DNA of 37,001 nt from Chloroflexi bacterium UBA6077 (GCA_002436065.1 DIXP01000057.1:1-37001); one strand, 5' to 3'. Positions 8,017 to 16,101 are shown, counted from the first letter of the stretch. Notes: generated by a model from the sequence alone, not told the origin. Program-made: numbers and translations.

Positions 8017-9468
8017 ATGAACTATCCACGCCTAGTGATCGCGGCGCCCCAAGGTAGATCGGGCAAGACCACTATTACCCTTGGTTTGGTGGCAGCCCTT
8101 ACGGGGCGAGGGCTGCTCGTCCAGCCCTTCAAGAAGGGCCCCGACTACATAGATCCAAGCTGGCTGACAGGGGCCGGTAGGAGGCCCTGCCGCAACCTCG
8201 ATCTCTTCATGATGGAGAATGGGGTGGTTGAGGAATCCTTCCGGAGGGGCATGAAGGGGGCCGACATCGCCATCATCGAGGGGGCGATGGGTATGTACGA
8301 TGGGCTGGATCTGGAGGGGACCGGCAGCACCGCACAGCTGGCACGCCTCCTGGAGGCCCCCGTGATCCTTGTGGTGGACACCACCCGCATGACCCGCAGC
8401 GTAGCGGCCCTGGTGAGCGGCTACCAGCATTTCGAGCCGGACATCAACGTTGCCGGAGTCATCCTGAACAAGGTGGCCCGCAGCCGCCACGAAAAGATGC
8501 TGGTGGCCGCGGTGGAGCGATACTGCCAGATCCCTGTTTTGGGCTGCGTGCCGAAGCGGGAGGAGCTTGGCATTCCGGACCGCCACCTGGGGTTGGTCCC
8601 CAAGGGCGAGGATGAGGAGCTGGTGCCTGCCATCGAGAACGCCCGCCGCCTCGTCTCCGAGTACCTGGACCTCGATCGTCTCGTCGCCATTGCCCGCTCC
8701 GCGCCCGCTCTGGAGGACCCCACCCCCGGCCCCTCCCCCACGGGGAGAGGGGAGGCATCTCCCCCTTCCCTCGCAGGGAAGGGGGCCGGGGGGTTAGGTC
8801 CCTCCTTGGTAAAGATCGCTGTCCTCAAGGATCGCGTCTTCACCTTCTACTACCCGGAGAACCTGGAGGCGCTGGAGAGTGCGGGCGCCGAACTGCTGTA
8901 CCTGGACTCCATGTCGGACCCTGCCCTTCCCGACGTCGATGGCCTCTACATCGGCGGTGGCTTCCCCGAGGTCTTCATGGAGCAGTTGGAGGCTAACCGC
9001 TCTCTGCGGGAGGACATCCGGCGTCGTGCCGAGGCTGGCTTGCCCGTGTACGCCGAGTGTGCCGGGTTGATCTATCTCTCCCAACGGGTCCGTTGGGGCG
9101 AGCGCTCTGCCGAGATGGTGGGGTTGCTTCCATGCGAGATCGAGATGACCGGCAAGCCTCAGGGGCACGGTTACGCCGTGGCCGAGGTGGTGGAGGACAC
9201 TCCCTTCTTTCGGCGGGGTGAGTTGCTGAAGGGGCACGAATTCCACAACACGAGGGTCTGTCAGCTGGATAGGGAGAGGGCTCGCTTTGCCTACCGCGTG
9301 ACCAGGGGCTCGGGCGCGGACTCCCAGCATAACGATGGCTTCCGGCTGGGGAACGTGGTGGCCACCTACCTTCACCTCCATGCGGCGGCGGTGCCCCAGT
9401 GGGCCGGCCGCTTCGTCGAGGCCGCGCGGTCCTTCTCGGGGGCTCGCCCATCTGCCCAGTCGCGTTGA
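8017..9468 (+). CDS. cobB: Cobyrinate a,c-diamide synthase
   Basis: CobB/CbiA amidates the a and c carboxyls of (hydrogeno)cobyrinate using glutamine and ATP in cobalamin synthesis. The N-terminal dethiobiotin-synthase-like ATPase domain carries APQGRSGKTT and the QPFKKGPDYIDP motif. The central segment has IEGAMGMYDG. The C-terminal class-I glutaminase carries the nucleophile Cys in VYAECAGLIYL and the His of KGHEFHNT. The length of 483 aa is slightly above typical because residues about 234-265, between the two domains, come from a Pro/Gly-rich repeat insertion. GGAACTGAGG precedes the ATG. No other cobalamin genes are in view, so it may serve salvage or an unlinked pathway. Confidence 0.93.
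   Translation: MNYPRLVIAAPQGRSGKTTITLGLVAALTGRGLLVQPFKKGPDYIDPSWLTGAGRRPCRNLDLFMMENGVVEESFRRGMKGADIAIIEGAMGMYDGLDLEGTGSTAQLARLLEAPVILVVDTTRMTRSVAALVSGYQHFEPDINVAGVILNKVARSRHEKMLVAAVERYCQIPVLGCVPKREELGIPDRHLGLVPKGEDEELVPAIENARRLVSEYLDLDRLVAIARSAPALEDPTPGPSPTGRGEASPPSLAGKGAGGLGPSLVKIAVLKDRVFTFYYPENLEALESAGAELLYLDSMSDPALPDVDGLYIGGGFPEVFMEQLEANRSLREDIRRRAEAGLPVYAECAGLIYLSQRVRWGERSAEMVGLLPCEIEMTGKPQGHGYAVAEVVEDTPFFRRGELLKGHEFHNTRVCQLDRERARFAYRVTRGSGADSQHNDGFRLGNVVATYLHLHAAAVPQWAGRFVEAARSFSGARPSAQSR
8718..8806 (+). repeat. Palindromic repeat inserted in frame in cobB
   Basis: Two nested palindromes (CCCCACGGGGAGAGG and CCTTCCCTCGCAGGGAAGG) occupy the interdomain linker. They encode a PGPSPTGRGEASPPSLAGKG-type peptide. 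The style matches the repeats in mfd, but the sequence is a different subtype. Confidence 0.75.
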
Positions 9469-9493
9469 CCCTCTTCGTGCCTGGGGGTACAAT
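9465..9493 (+). promoter_or_regulatory. Sigma-70-type promoter for rex
   Basis: TTGACC (9465-9470) and TACAAT (9488-9493) are separated by exactly 17 bp. The -35 overlaps the cobB stop codon, so rex can be transcribed independently of cobB. This is the cleanest promoter in the core block. Confidence 0.75.
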
Positions 9494-9532
9494 TTCTCCT
9501 ATACACATGTCGGCGTTTCGCGGAGGAAGCCC

Positions 9533-10171
9533 TTGCCTGAGCGGAGTCCCAAGGTCCCAATCCCCAGCCTCAACCGATTGCCCCTCTACTACCGATACCT
9601 GTTGGAGGCCCGCGAGCAGCGGCTGGTGGTCGTCTCCTCGGAGATGCTTGGCGATGCTGCCGGCGTGCCCGCGGCTCAGGTGCGAAAAGACCTGGGCTAC
9701 CTGGGGGAGTTCGGAAGGCCTGGCATCGGCTACGACGTCATGGAGATGCAGAAGAGGCTGGCGGAACAGTTGGGCCTTAGCACGCAGAAGGATGTCATCG
9801 TGGTGGGTGCGGGAAGGTTGGGGAGCGCTATCTCTGCCTATCGAGGTTTTGCCACCTATTCCATGCGGATCGCCGCCCTCTTCGACAGCGACCGGTCCAA
9901 GATCGGGACGAGGGTAGGTGGTCTGGAGGTGCTGGACGTGGCCGAGGTGGGGTGCTTCGTTCAGGAGCGCGGCATCCAGATGGCCATCCTGGCGGTGCCG
10001 GCTTCGATGGCCCAACAGGTTGCCGATGCACTGTCCCAGGCAGGGATAGCCGCCATCCTGAATTTCGCCCCTGTCAAGCTGGACCTACCGTCGAGCGTGG
10101 TGGTCTCCAACGAGGACCTCGCCGCACGCCTCGCTACCCTATCCTTCCGCATGATCCACCGCCAGGAGTAA
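9533..10171 (+). CDS. rex: Redox-sensing transcriptional repressor Rex
   Basis: Rex binds operators when the NADH/NAD+ ratio is low and releases them on binding NADH, controlling fermentative and respiratory genes. The 212-aa protein has an N-terminal winged helix (PSLNRLPLYYRYLLEA, then VPAAQVRKDLGYLGEFGRPGIGYDV), a Rossmann domain with VIVVGAGRLGSAI, and the C-terminal swapped helix region. The start is taken as TTG at 9533 because GGAGG lies 6-7 nt before it and the protein then aligns with the family N-terminus. Upstream in-frame codons would run into cobB. No Rex operator was recognised nearby. Confidence 0.95.
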   Translation: MPERSPKVPIPSLNRLPLYYRYLLEAREQRLVVVSSEMLGDAAGVPAAQVRKDLGYLGEFGRPGIGYDVMEMQKRLAEQLGLSTQKDVIVVGAGRLGSAISAYRGFATYSMRIAALFDSDRSKIGTRVGGLEVLDVAEVGCFVQERGIQMAILAVPASMAQQVADALSQAGIAAILNFAPVKLDLPSSVVVSNEDLAARLATLSFRMIHRQE

Positions 10172-10190
10172 CCTCCATTTCCAAGAGGGA

Positions 10191-10910
10191 TTAGAATGAC
10201 CCCTCTTGGAAAGGCCAGAGATTCACCTCCTGTGTCCATGCACACTCCGACTGAGTCAGCAGACTGCTGATCGCCTGAGCCACGTCCTGGGGTCGGAGAA
10301 GCTTGATACCTGGTCCCCTGGGAGCTTCACCCTCGAAGGTGGTGTCCACCGTGCCGGGCAACAGGGTGGTGACCTTGATGCCGTTGGGTCCCACCTCCGC
10401 CGCCAGCGACTCCGAGAAGCCGATCACGCCGAACTTGGAGGCGCAGTAGGCCGCCAGGTTAGGGTACCCCTGTTTCCCCGCGCCCGAGGAGATGTTGACT
10501 ATGTGCCCGCGACGCTGCTGCTTCATGGGAGTGATGACCGCCCTGGAGCAGAGGAACATTCCCGTCAGGTTGACGGCGAGGGTCTGGTTCCATTGTTCCA
10601 GGCTGAGGGTCTCCACCGGACCTCTGCAGGGGATGCCGGCATTGTTGATCAGGAAGTCGACCCTCTTAAACTCGCTCAGCACCTGATCTGCCATGCCGGC
10701 CACCTGGACCTCATCGGTGATGTCGGCTGGGATCACCAGAGCCCGCCGGCCGAGGGTCTCCACCTTTCGAGCCACTCCCCGAAGCTGTTCTTCCGTTCGG
10801 GCCACCAGGGCCACGTGGGCCCCCTGTCGGGCTAGTTCGAGGGCGGTGGCGCGGCCGACCCCTCGACCTGCCCCCGTAACGATGGCGACGCAGTCGATGA
10901 TGCTTCTCAC
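10191..10910 (-). CDS. Short-chain dehydrogenase/reductase (SDR)
   Basis: An NAD(P)-dependent oxidoreductase of the classical SDR family. The 239-aa protein has the cofactor motif TGAGRGVGRA, an acidic or basic selector region after VALVARTEE, the NNAG motif (LINNAGIPC), catalytic Ser in NISSGAGKQG, and YxxxK in YCASK. GTG at 10910 is chosen as the start because GGAGGT lies 7-8 nt upstream on this strand. It resembles FabG-like or 3-oxoacyl reductases, but the substrate cannot be assigned. It is convergent with rex, whose stop lies 20 bp away, and divergent from the next gene. Confidence 0.93.
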   Translation of the reverse strand: MRSIIDCVAIVTGAGRGVGRATALELARQGAHVALVARTEEQLRGVARKVETLGRRALVIPADITDEVQVAGMADQVLSEFKRVDFLINNAGIPCRGPVETLSLEQWNQTLAVNLTGMFLCSRAVITPMKQQRRGHIVNISSGAGKQGYPNLAAYCASKFGVIGFSESLAAEVGPNGIKVTTLLPGTVDTTFEGEAPRGPGIKLLRPQDVAQAISSLLTQSECAWTQEVNLWPFQEGSF

Positions 10911-11047
10911 CTGGCTACCTCCGCAACGCCGTCCTGAAGAGGGTGCCACCACATTGTAGCTATCCCGCGTGGTCGATACCACCGATTCGGCTGCTGCCCC
11001 TCCTTCCCATGTCTGGGGTCGTCCTCGCGGGGGCTGATCGCATGCGG

Positions 11048-11053
11048 TATAAT
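11048..11053 (+). promoter_or_regulatory. -10 box TATAAT upstream of the small membrane protein gene
   Basis: A perfect TATAAT lies 50 bp before the ATG at 11104, in the divergent gap with the SDR gene. No convincing -35 is present. Confidence 0.5.
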
Positions 11054-11103
11054 TGGTCTTGTCAACTCCACTTCCTACGATCGATCTGCACAGGAGGAAT
11101 CGG

Positions 11104-11478
11104 ATGTCCAAGCCATCCCGCGGTGGACCGCGATACGATGCCGGCAAGAAGAAGGCTAAGAAACAGCCTGGATCGCAAGCTGTGGCGCCAGCCTCGTCTG
11201 CAGCTGCGGCGCCAGCCCCGTCTGCCGGTGCCGTCCGGGAGGCTGTGCAGCCCATGGCCGGGTCCAGCGGCTCGTCCAGCCAGGCGGCGGTGCAGTTCCG
11301 GCCTCGTGCCAGGGAGGGCGCGGGAGTACGGTCTATGACCGCGCGGGCAGCGTCTTCGGGAAGGGCAGCGTTGCAGGCCGTGGACTACAGCTACGTCTAC
11401 ACCGACGTGAAGATCATAGGCGGGCTTGCCACGGCGCTCTTCGGCGGGCTGATCGCTCTCTCTTTTGTCCTTCGCTAG
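11104..11478 (+). CDS. Small protein with disordered Ala/Pro-rich N-terminus and C-terminal membrane helix
   Basis: The first roughly 95 of 124 residues are basic and Ala/Ser/Pro-rich, with a Lys cluster near residues 15-20 (GKKKAKK). A single hydrophobic segment (IIGGLATALFGGLIALSFVL) ends the protein, suggesting a tail-anchored membrane protein with a cytoplasmic basic tail. AGGAGGAAT precedes the ATG at good spacing and TATAAT lies upstream, so expression is likely. Function is unknown. I suspect it is lineage-restricted. Confidence 0.75.
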   Translation: MSKPSRGGPRYDAGKKKAKKQPGSQAVAPASSAAAAPAPSAGAVREAVQPMAGSSGSSSQAAVQFRPRAREGAGVRSMTARAASSGRAALQAVDYSYVYTDVKIIGGLATALFGGLIALSFVLR

Positions 11479-11539
11479 TCTGGAACGGGAGCCGAGGGGT
11501 TGGGAGTGTCCCCGGAGAGGGATGCTGCCGCTGCTCGGC

Positions 11540-11557
11540 TCTCTCTCTCTCTCTGTG
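11540..11557. repeat. CT dinucleotide tract
   Basis: A run of CT repeats between two convergent genes. It is a possible slippage site, with no coding role seen. Confidence 0.6.
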
Positions 11558-11592
11558 CGTCCAGCCCAGCCCGTCTCTCCCCGCCTCTCCGA

Positions 11593-12180
11593 TTACCGCC
11601 TTCGCCCGCGAGCCCGGCTGTCCGTCGTGCCGTTTGGGTCGATGGTAGTCCGGTCCTGAACGACCCTGGTGGCGGCTCGTCGGTCTGGCCGGAGGGTGAC
11701 GATCGGCACCGGCTCGTTACTGCTCGCGATTGCGGCAGATTCCGCCGCGACCAGCGGTTGGGGAACCACCCCCAGACCACCCTTCTTGCCGAAGATGAGT
11801 TCCCGCTGTCCCTCGGATATCATCCTTTGCAGCTTATCCAAAAGCTCCTGGATCTGGAAGGGCTTGCGCAGGGAGAGGACCCCATTCAGCTTTAGATGGG
11901 TGGTGATGTAGCGCAGGTCGCCGTAGTAGGCAGAGCAGACCAGGACCGGTACATGCTGTGTGTGCGGGTCGCAACGCAGGGCCTGGACGAGTTCGAGACC
12001 GTTCATCCCAGGCATCATCAGGTCGACGACGGCCGCGTCGGGTGGGCGGGTGACAGCCGCCTTGAAGGCGGTGTTGGCGGAGTTGAAGGCTTGAACCCGG
12101 TAGCCTTCGGTCTCCAGTAGGAAGCGCAACAGCTCCAGGATAGACTGGTCGTCGTCGACAACGAGGATGCGGCTCTTCAC
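11593..12180 (-). CDS. Single-domain response regulator with a C-terminal disordered tail
   Basis: A CheY-like receiver domain occupies residues 1-120 (ILVVDDDQSILELL, phospho-acceptor Asp53 in AAVVDLMMPGMNG, switch Ser in VLVCSAYYG, and Lys in LRKPF). The last 60-70 residues are Arg/Thr/Pro-rich with no DNA-binding domain, so output is probably by protein-protein contact or through a partner. GTG at 12180 is the likely start, with GGAGA about 8 nt upstream. A longer frame reaching into the tRNA gene is not credible. No histidine kinase is adjacent, so it may be an orphan regulator. Confidence 0.88.
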   Translation of the reverse strand: MKSRILVVDDDQSILELLRFLLETEGYRVQAFNSANTAFKAAVTRPPDAAVVDLMMPGMNGLELVQALRCDPHTQHVPVLVCSAYYGDLRYITTHLKLNGVLSLRKPFQIQELLDKLQRMISEGQRELIFGKKGGLGVVPQPLVAAESAAIASSNEPVPIVTLRPDRRAATRVVQDRTTIDPNGTTDSRARGRRR

Positions 12181-12249
12181 CGTAGGTCTCCACAGGTGTC
12201 GTCTCAGGGGGTTGCCCTCACCTGAATATAGCAGAAGCCATGCCAGCCG

Positions 12250-12279
12250 TTGCCGCGGGGCATCTGGGGCAGATATAAT
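12250..12279 (+). promoter_or_regulatory. Promoter of selC
   Basis: TTGCCG (12250-12255) and TATAAT (12274-12279) are separated by 18 bp. They lie 67 bp before the tRNA 5' end and are divergent from the response regulator gene. Confidence 0.65.
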
Positions 12280-12345
12280 CAGTGTGGGGAGAGCACGCTC
12301 CCTACCCTCCCAGGGGCGATCTCGCCTCAAGGGGGTCCATATCGA

Positions 12346-12441
12346 GGAGGCGGACGGGTCCCGGTGGGCCTCGCGGTCTTCAAAACCGTCTGCGGGGCAG
12401 TAATCGCTGTCCCGGGTGGGTTCGACTCCCATGCGCCTCCG
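12346..12441 (+). tRNA. selC: Selenocysteine tRNA, anticodon UCA
   Basis: The 96-nt gene folds as tRNA-Sec. The acceptor GGAGGCG pairs with CGCCTCC. There is an extended D-arm around CCGGTGGG. The anticodon stem GCGGT/ACCGT frames the loop CTTCAAA (anticodon TCA). A very long variable arm pairs CGGGGCAG with CTGTCCCG, and the T-arm is GTGGG-TTCGACT-CCCAT. The layout parallels E. coli selC. The eighth acceptor pair is a G-G mismatch. The 3' CCA is not encoded (GCTA follows), whereas the partial copy at 16220-16287 does end in GCCA. This implies a selenocysteine system elsewhere in the genome; selA, selB and selD are not in this window. Confidence 0.95.
12380..12441 (+). repeat. selC 3' half: att-like direct repeat, copy A
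   Basis: The segment from the anticodon loop to the discriminator base recurs downstream in the same orientation at 16220-16287 (nearly full), 18385-18417 (truncated) and 35626-35692 (degenerate). 3' tRNA ends duplicated this way are the usual product of integration by tyrosine-recombinase elements. Confidence 0.8.
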
Positions 12442-12454
12442 CTACGAACGAGAT

Positions 12455-12483
12455 AGAGCCAGGCTGGAAGTGAGCCTGGCTCT
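12455..12483 (+). terminator. Terminator hairpin after selC
   Basis: AGAGCCAGGCT (12455-12465) pairs with AGCCTGGCTCT (12473-12483), 14 bp after the tRNA. There is no T-run. A homologous hairpin (AGAGCCAGGC...GCCTGGCTCTTT) follows the degenerate selC copy at 35691-35728, so the two share ancestry. Confidence 0.65.
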
Positions 12484-12526
12484 CGATGTGTGTGAGACTT
12501 CCACCCTCAGCGTCGCCCCTGCCACT

Positions 12527-12544
12527 AATGCTGTGGATATGTTG
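12527..12544 (+). promoter_or_regulatory. Putative recombinase arm-type site, right of copy A
   Basis: AATGCTGTGGATATGTTG matches AATGTTGTGGACATGCTG at 16369-16386 at 15 of 18 positions. Each starts 85-86 bp after the selC 3' end while the intervening sequences are unrelated. The element is an internal repeat of ATGYTG. Assigning it as an integrase arm site is inference. Confidence 0.4.
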
Positions 12545-12736
12545 GGCCGCCCCTCCGGGTTACTCGATGCTTGCTGCAAACGCGCTTCTACTGCCGGATA
12601 CCTGCCGTGCGGCTGCGCCCGACGGTCCAGTTGGATGGCACTAGTTCTTCTGTCTTGGAGAAGGGCTGCTCGCTAGGGACGGGTGTTTCTGACGGCTCGC
12701 TAGTAGCCTGCGATGCGTCATGGCGGCCGCCAGTGA

Positions 12737-12742
12737 TAAACT
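12737..12742 (+). promoter_or_regulatory. Extended -10 for the nuclease operon
   Basis: TGATAAACT (TG-N-TAAACT) ends 4-7 nt before two overlapping ATG codons that lack a Shine-Dalgarno. A start site at +7 would fall on the second ATG, so a leaderless mRNA is possible. No -35 is evident. Confidence 0.35.
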
Positions 12743-12748
12743 AAGATG

Positions 12749-12937
12749 ATGGTTGAGTATTTCCCTGATGCCCGATCCGAACGACTCCTCTGCTGGCCGC
12801 CAGTTTCCCGACGAGACGTCGACCGATGGACGATGAACGTGGTTGCCCGGTGGGAGTACTGGTGGACGAAACCAGCCTTGACTGAGAGACACAAGGTGCT
12901 TCGCGGATACATCGATGCAAGGCAGGGGAAGCAATGA
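12749..12937 (+). CDS. Small Trp-rich protein, translationally coupled to the nuclease-like gene
   Basis: A 62-aa product with five tryptophans (including RWEYWW) and an Arg/Lys-rich C-terminus. I do not recognise it. Its TGA overlaps the ATG of the next gene (ATGA at 12934-12937), which is strong evidence that it is translated and co-expressed with that gene. ATG at 12749 is preferred, though 12746 is equally possible; neither has a ribosome-binding site. It might be a regulator, an antitoxin-like partner, or just a leader that couples translation. Confidence 0.5.
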   Translation: MVEYFPDARSERLLCWPPVSRRDVDRWTMNVVARWEYWWTKPALTERHKVLRGYIDARQGKQ

Positions 12938-15900
12938 GTGATGCTGAGTTGCGGGCTATACCTGCAGAACTCCTTCAGGCTGCCGACAGCCTACCGAATC
13001 TGCCAGTCCGGAGTCGCCCCCAGACTCTCCCCTGTGGCGAACTCACTTGGGAGAATTTCGAGCGCCTGTGTCTTGAAGTGGCGCGTGTGGTCGATGTGAC
13101 GACAGACAGACGCCTATACGGTGTGCCTGGACAGAAGCAGGATGGCATCGACGTCTATGCCAGACTGCCCAGCGGTGACCGTGTTGTATACCAGGTGCGC
13201 CGCGTCAAGTCCGTGGGCGCAACTGCCCTCCGGAAGGCCGTGACCGACTTCGTCACCGGAATTCGCCCTTTTGATCCAAAACGATTCGTGTATTGCGCCA
13301 GGTGTCGCGTCCGAACCCCAGCCGTCTTACGAGAACTGGAACGGCTGCGGGACCTCCACGGCGGAGACCTGCATCTAGACGTCTACGACGAAGAGGAACT
13401 CTCGCGAGTCCTGCGACCCCACCGCGATATCGTCGAACGCTTCTTCGGACCAGCTTGGCGCGATCTATTCTGCGATCCTCCGTCCACGTCTGTCCTGGCT
13501 TCAACCACGGCGGCGCCCAGCGGCCCAACTGCAGACGAGGTCCTTCGTGGTCCAATCGTTTCCTTAGGGCTGTCGCCTGACCTCGCTGAGGCCCAGGCCA
13601 GCGCCGATACTGATCCTGCGCATTCCGCGCGAATCTATGGGATGCTTGCTCAGCGCCTCGGGGAACGTGGTTTCACTGGACATGCCACAGCCATGCGAAC
13701 ATACCGGGCCGAGGCGCTCGCTGCAGCAGGAAATCGCCAGGAGGCATTCGACGTCTGGTTCGAACTGGCCCGAGCGAGCGTAGAGGCGGGAGCTGCAGCA
13801 CCCTATCCCAAGGGTCTCCGCGAGACCGAGCCGTGGCTGCCCGACCTGTCTGACTCAGAGCGAGCGATGCACACCGCGCTAGACGGCTTCGCGATCTGGT
13901 ACGAGGATCCGGACGTGGGTAAGGAACGTATGCGGAGTGGGGCAGAGACACTCGTCGGCTTGCAGCATCCACTCGCTCCCTTCGCTTGTCTGTGGCTGGC
14001 CGAGGCTGCTTCGGTGGATGAGGATGATGGCCTCTTGCGTTCGGTTCTCCCGATGCTTCGGCAAGCCGTGGGGATGACCAGAGATGAGGCGGTTTGCGTC
14101 AGACTACGGCTTGTTGTTGCCGAGGTTGAGGGCGATTGGGCACAGTTGGTTCGGGAGGCCAGCAGCGGCCGCCTCGATCCTGCTTGGGTTGGACTCGTCC
14201 ACTTGCGCTATGGACGATGGCTAGCCTGGCACGCAGAGCCCGAGGGGGCGGAGGATGCCTATCGCCGCGCTGTTGAGGGGGCCACCGCAGCGGGCTTCCC
14301 GGGTGATGTCGCGGAAGCTCTCTATGCAATCATGATGGTCCGTGATATCTACGGTTCCATTGATGAGGTATCTGAGATCGGTGAGATCAACGAGATTGCG
14401 ATGGCGGTACGTGGTACTCGTACTCGGTTAGGTGCTCGACACAGTCCTCGCGATCATGCTCTTGCGTACTTGCTTCAAGGAAGCATGCCTGAGGCACATC
14501 TGCGCCTCAGGCGCTATCTTTGGGAAGCCCGCTTAAGTGGGCATTTTCGCGCTGAACGCGAGGCGCATGAACTGTTAGGAGATCTTTACGAGAAGTCGGA
14601 TGAGACAGACATGGCTATGGAGCACCGCCTTCTGGCAGGGAACGCCAAGGAGGCGGCTGCCCTCGCGGGGCGCTTGAGTGCGCCGATCGATCTGCGCGCG
14701 AACTTAAGCCACTCTGCCCCGTGGGTACAAGCAGCAGCTCTCGCCGCCATAGCTAAGGAGTCAAAAACACTGCCCTCGGATCACGTTGTAGCACTCGTCC
14801 CGACGCTGCTTTCCCTCACAGGTGGGGCCATTCAAGGACTTCTTGGGCCTCAAGTAGACATAAACGCCATCGAGGCGTTGGCAGCGTTGTCGCTGCAGGT
14901 GCCGGAGGATCGGGTCAATGATCTGATAGCCGTTCTCGAGCCGCTGATCGCGCCTCCTAAGGGTCGCTACCATTTCGCTGATGACGCGATGGTGGATGGA
15001 CTTGTGGACCTATATTGTGGCCATCCAGAGGCCCGGGAACGGGTCGGAGCGCTATTGGTACGCTGCCTAGGGGAGCCGAGGATTGCGAAGCGAGCCACCA
15101 GTAGATTGCACGGCATCATCCCCTTGGGACAAGACCTTGTGGAACGACTCCGCGGACTGGCCCTATCTAACAGGCACGCTGCCGAATTGCTGGCAGCTTC
15201 TGGCGATACAACACCAGAGGTGCTGTCCGCCGGGGAGCACCGAGTAGCAGCAGTTCTGTCCCAGCAACCAAGAGAAGCTCATGGTACTGTCACTGTCGGC
15301 GGAGTTGACGGGATGGCGTCTGTATTCGCAAGGCTACTTTCGTCTGAACGTCAGGAGGCTCTCGCTCGGCACTGGGTCCGTCACGCGAGCAACACTGAGG
15401 ACTTGGAGATCAATCGTGCTCAGGCAGTTGAGGGAATAGGCATTCTCGCACGAAACTTGAGACGTGATCTGCGGTCCGAACTATTCGACGCCATATTCCC
15501 TCTTGCTGATCCTAATGTGGCGGTGAGTGCAGCTGATGAGATGCACCGTCAGAGTATGCATCCGTTGAGCCGTTTCCGCATCGACTTCGGCGCTGGGTGG
15601 CTTCCGCGTGCCGCGGCGCAGACGTGTGCATCTCTGGCTACCACTTCTCAACAGGCCAAGATAGTTGCTGATATGGCTTTGGTATGGCTCAGGTCCTCCT
15701 CCCCGGATGATCTCCGGGCCGCAGCATTAGTCATCCGGGCGATTGATCCCAAACTGATCACTTTCGACGTGCTCGCGTTGGCATCTCATCCGTCAGTTGA
15801 AGTTAGGCGCACCGCTGTGATCTTGTGGGCTCGCGATGTGAATCGCGATGCGTCCCTAAGCAAGGTTTTCGCTAGTGACAGAGGTTTTCGCGTGCGCCTT

Positions 15901-16041
15901 GAACTTGCGGCTGCGGCGAAGACAGTGGCTGGCTATGACCGAGAGTTGGCGACCAAGCTTCGCAATAGTCTGGCGAATGATCCCCATGCATGGGTGCGGT
16001 GGCATGCGGTGCGGGGTCCGCAGGAGTCCATCGGTGGTTGA
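12934..16041 (+). CDS. Large protein: N-terminal REase-like domain plus TPR-like and HEAT-like repeats; candidate defence effector
   Basis: Residues about 35-190 resemble the PD-(D/E)xK/Mrr-like domain that I recall at the N-terminus of some NTPase and repeat-containing defence proteins. The visible signature is LTWENFERLCLEVAR, then YGVPGQKQDGIDVYAR, then VVYQVRRVKS. The usual Q-x-K catalytic pair reads Q-V-R here, with a Lys three residues later. Residues about 215-580 are TPR-like helical repeats and 590-1035 are HEAT-like (WVQAAALAAIAKES, VEVRRTAVILWARD, AWVRWHAVRG). No Walker A or other NTPase motif is seen. GGGGAAG precedes the ATG. Codon use is less GC-rich than in the core genes, consistent with transfer. 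The selC-flanked location supports a mobile defence gene. Function is not demonstrated. Confidence 0.85.
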   Translation: MSDAELRAIPAELLQAADSLPNLPVRSRPQTLPCGELTWENFERLCLEVARVVDVTTDRRLYGVPGQKQDGIDVYARLPSGDRVVYQVRRVKSVGATALRKAVTDFVTGIRPFDPKRFVYCARCRVRTPAVLRELERLRDLHGGDLHLDVYDEEELSRVLRPHRDIVERFFGPAWRDLFCDPPSTSVLASTTAAPSGPTADEVLRGPIVSLGLSPDLAEAQASADTDPAHSARIYGMLAQRLGERGFTGHATAMRTYRAEALAAAGNRQEAFDVWFELARASVEAGAAAPYPKGLRETEPWLPDLSDSERAMHTALDGFAIWYEDPDVGKERMRSGAETLVGLQHPLAPFACLWLAEAASVDEDDGLLRSVLPMLRQAVGMTRDEAVCVRLRLVVAEVEGDWAQLVREASSGRLDPAWVGLVHLRYGRWLAWHAEPEGAEDAYRRAVEGATAAGFPGDVAEALYAIMMVRDIYGSIDEVSEIGEINEIAMAVRGTRTRLGARHSPRDHALAYLLQGSMPEAHLRLRRYLWEARLSGHFRAEREAHELLGDLYEKSDETDMAMEHRLLAGNAKEAAALAGRLSAPIDLRANLSHSAPWVQAAALAAIAKESKTLPSDHVVALVPTLLSLTGGAIQGLLGPQVDINAIEALAALSLQVPEDRVNDLIAVLEPLIAPPKGRYHFADDAMVDGLVDLYCGHPEARERVGALLVRCLGEPRIAKRATSRLHGIIPLGQDLVERLRGLALSNRHAAELLAASGDTTPEVLSAGEHRVAAVLSQQPREAHGTVTVGGVDGMASVFARLLSSERQEALARHWVRHASNTEDLEINRAQAVEGIGILARNLRRDLRSELFDAIFPLADPNVAVSAADEMHRQSMHPLSRFRIDFGAGWLPRAAAQTCASLATTSQQAKIVADMALVWLRSSSPDDLRAAALVIRAIDPKLITFDVLALASHPSVEVRRTAVILWARDVNRDASLSKVFASDRGFRVRLELAAAAKTVAGYDRELATKLRNSLANDPHAWVRWHAVRGPQESIGG

Positions 16042-16101
16042 CATAACGCCAGCCAGGCTCCTATCACTGAAAACATGACTTGATCTCGGGACGTGGGCAG
16101 C

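Larger units (their letters stand above)
12442..12745. other. Non-coding segment downstream of selC with putative arm-type site
   Basis: This 304-bp gap holds the terminator above and the motif AATGCTGTGGATATGTTG at 12527-12544. The motif starts 86 bp from the tRNA end. I see no gene in the remainder. Confidence 0.5.
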
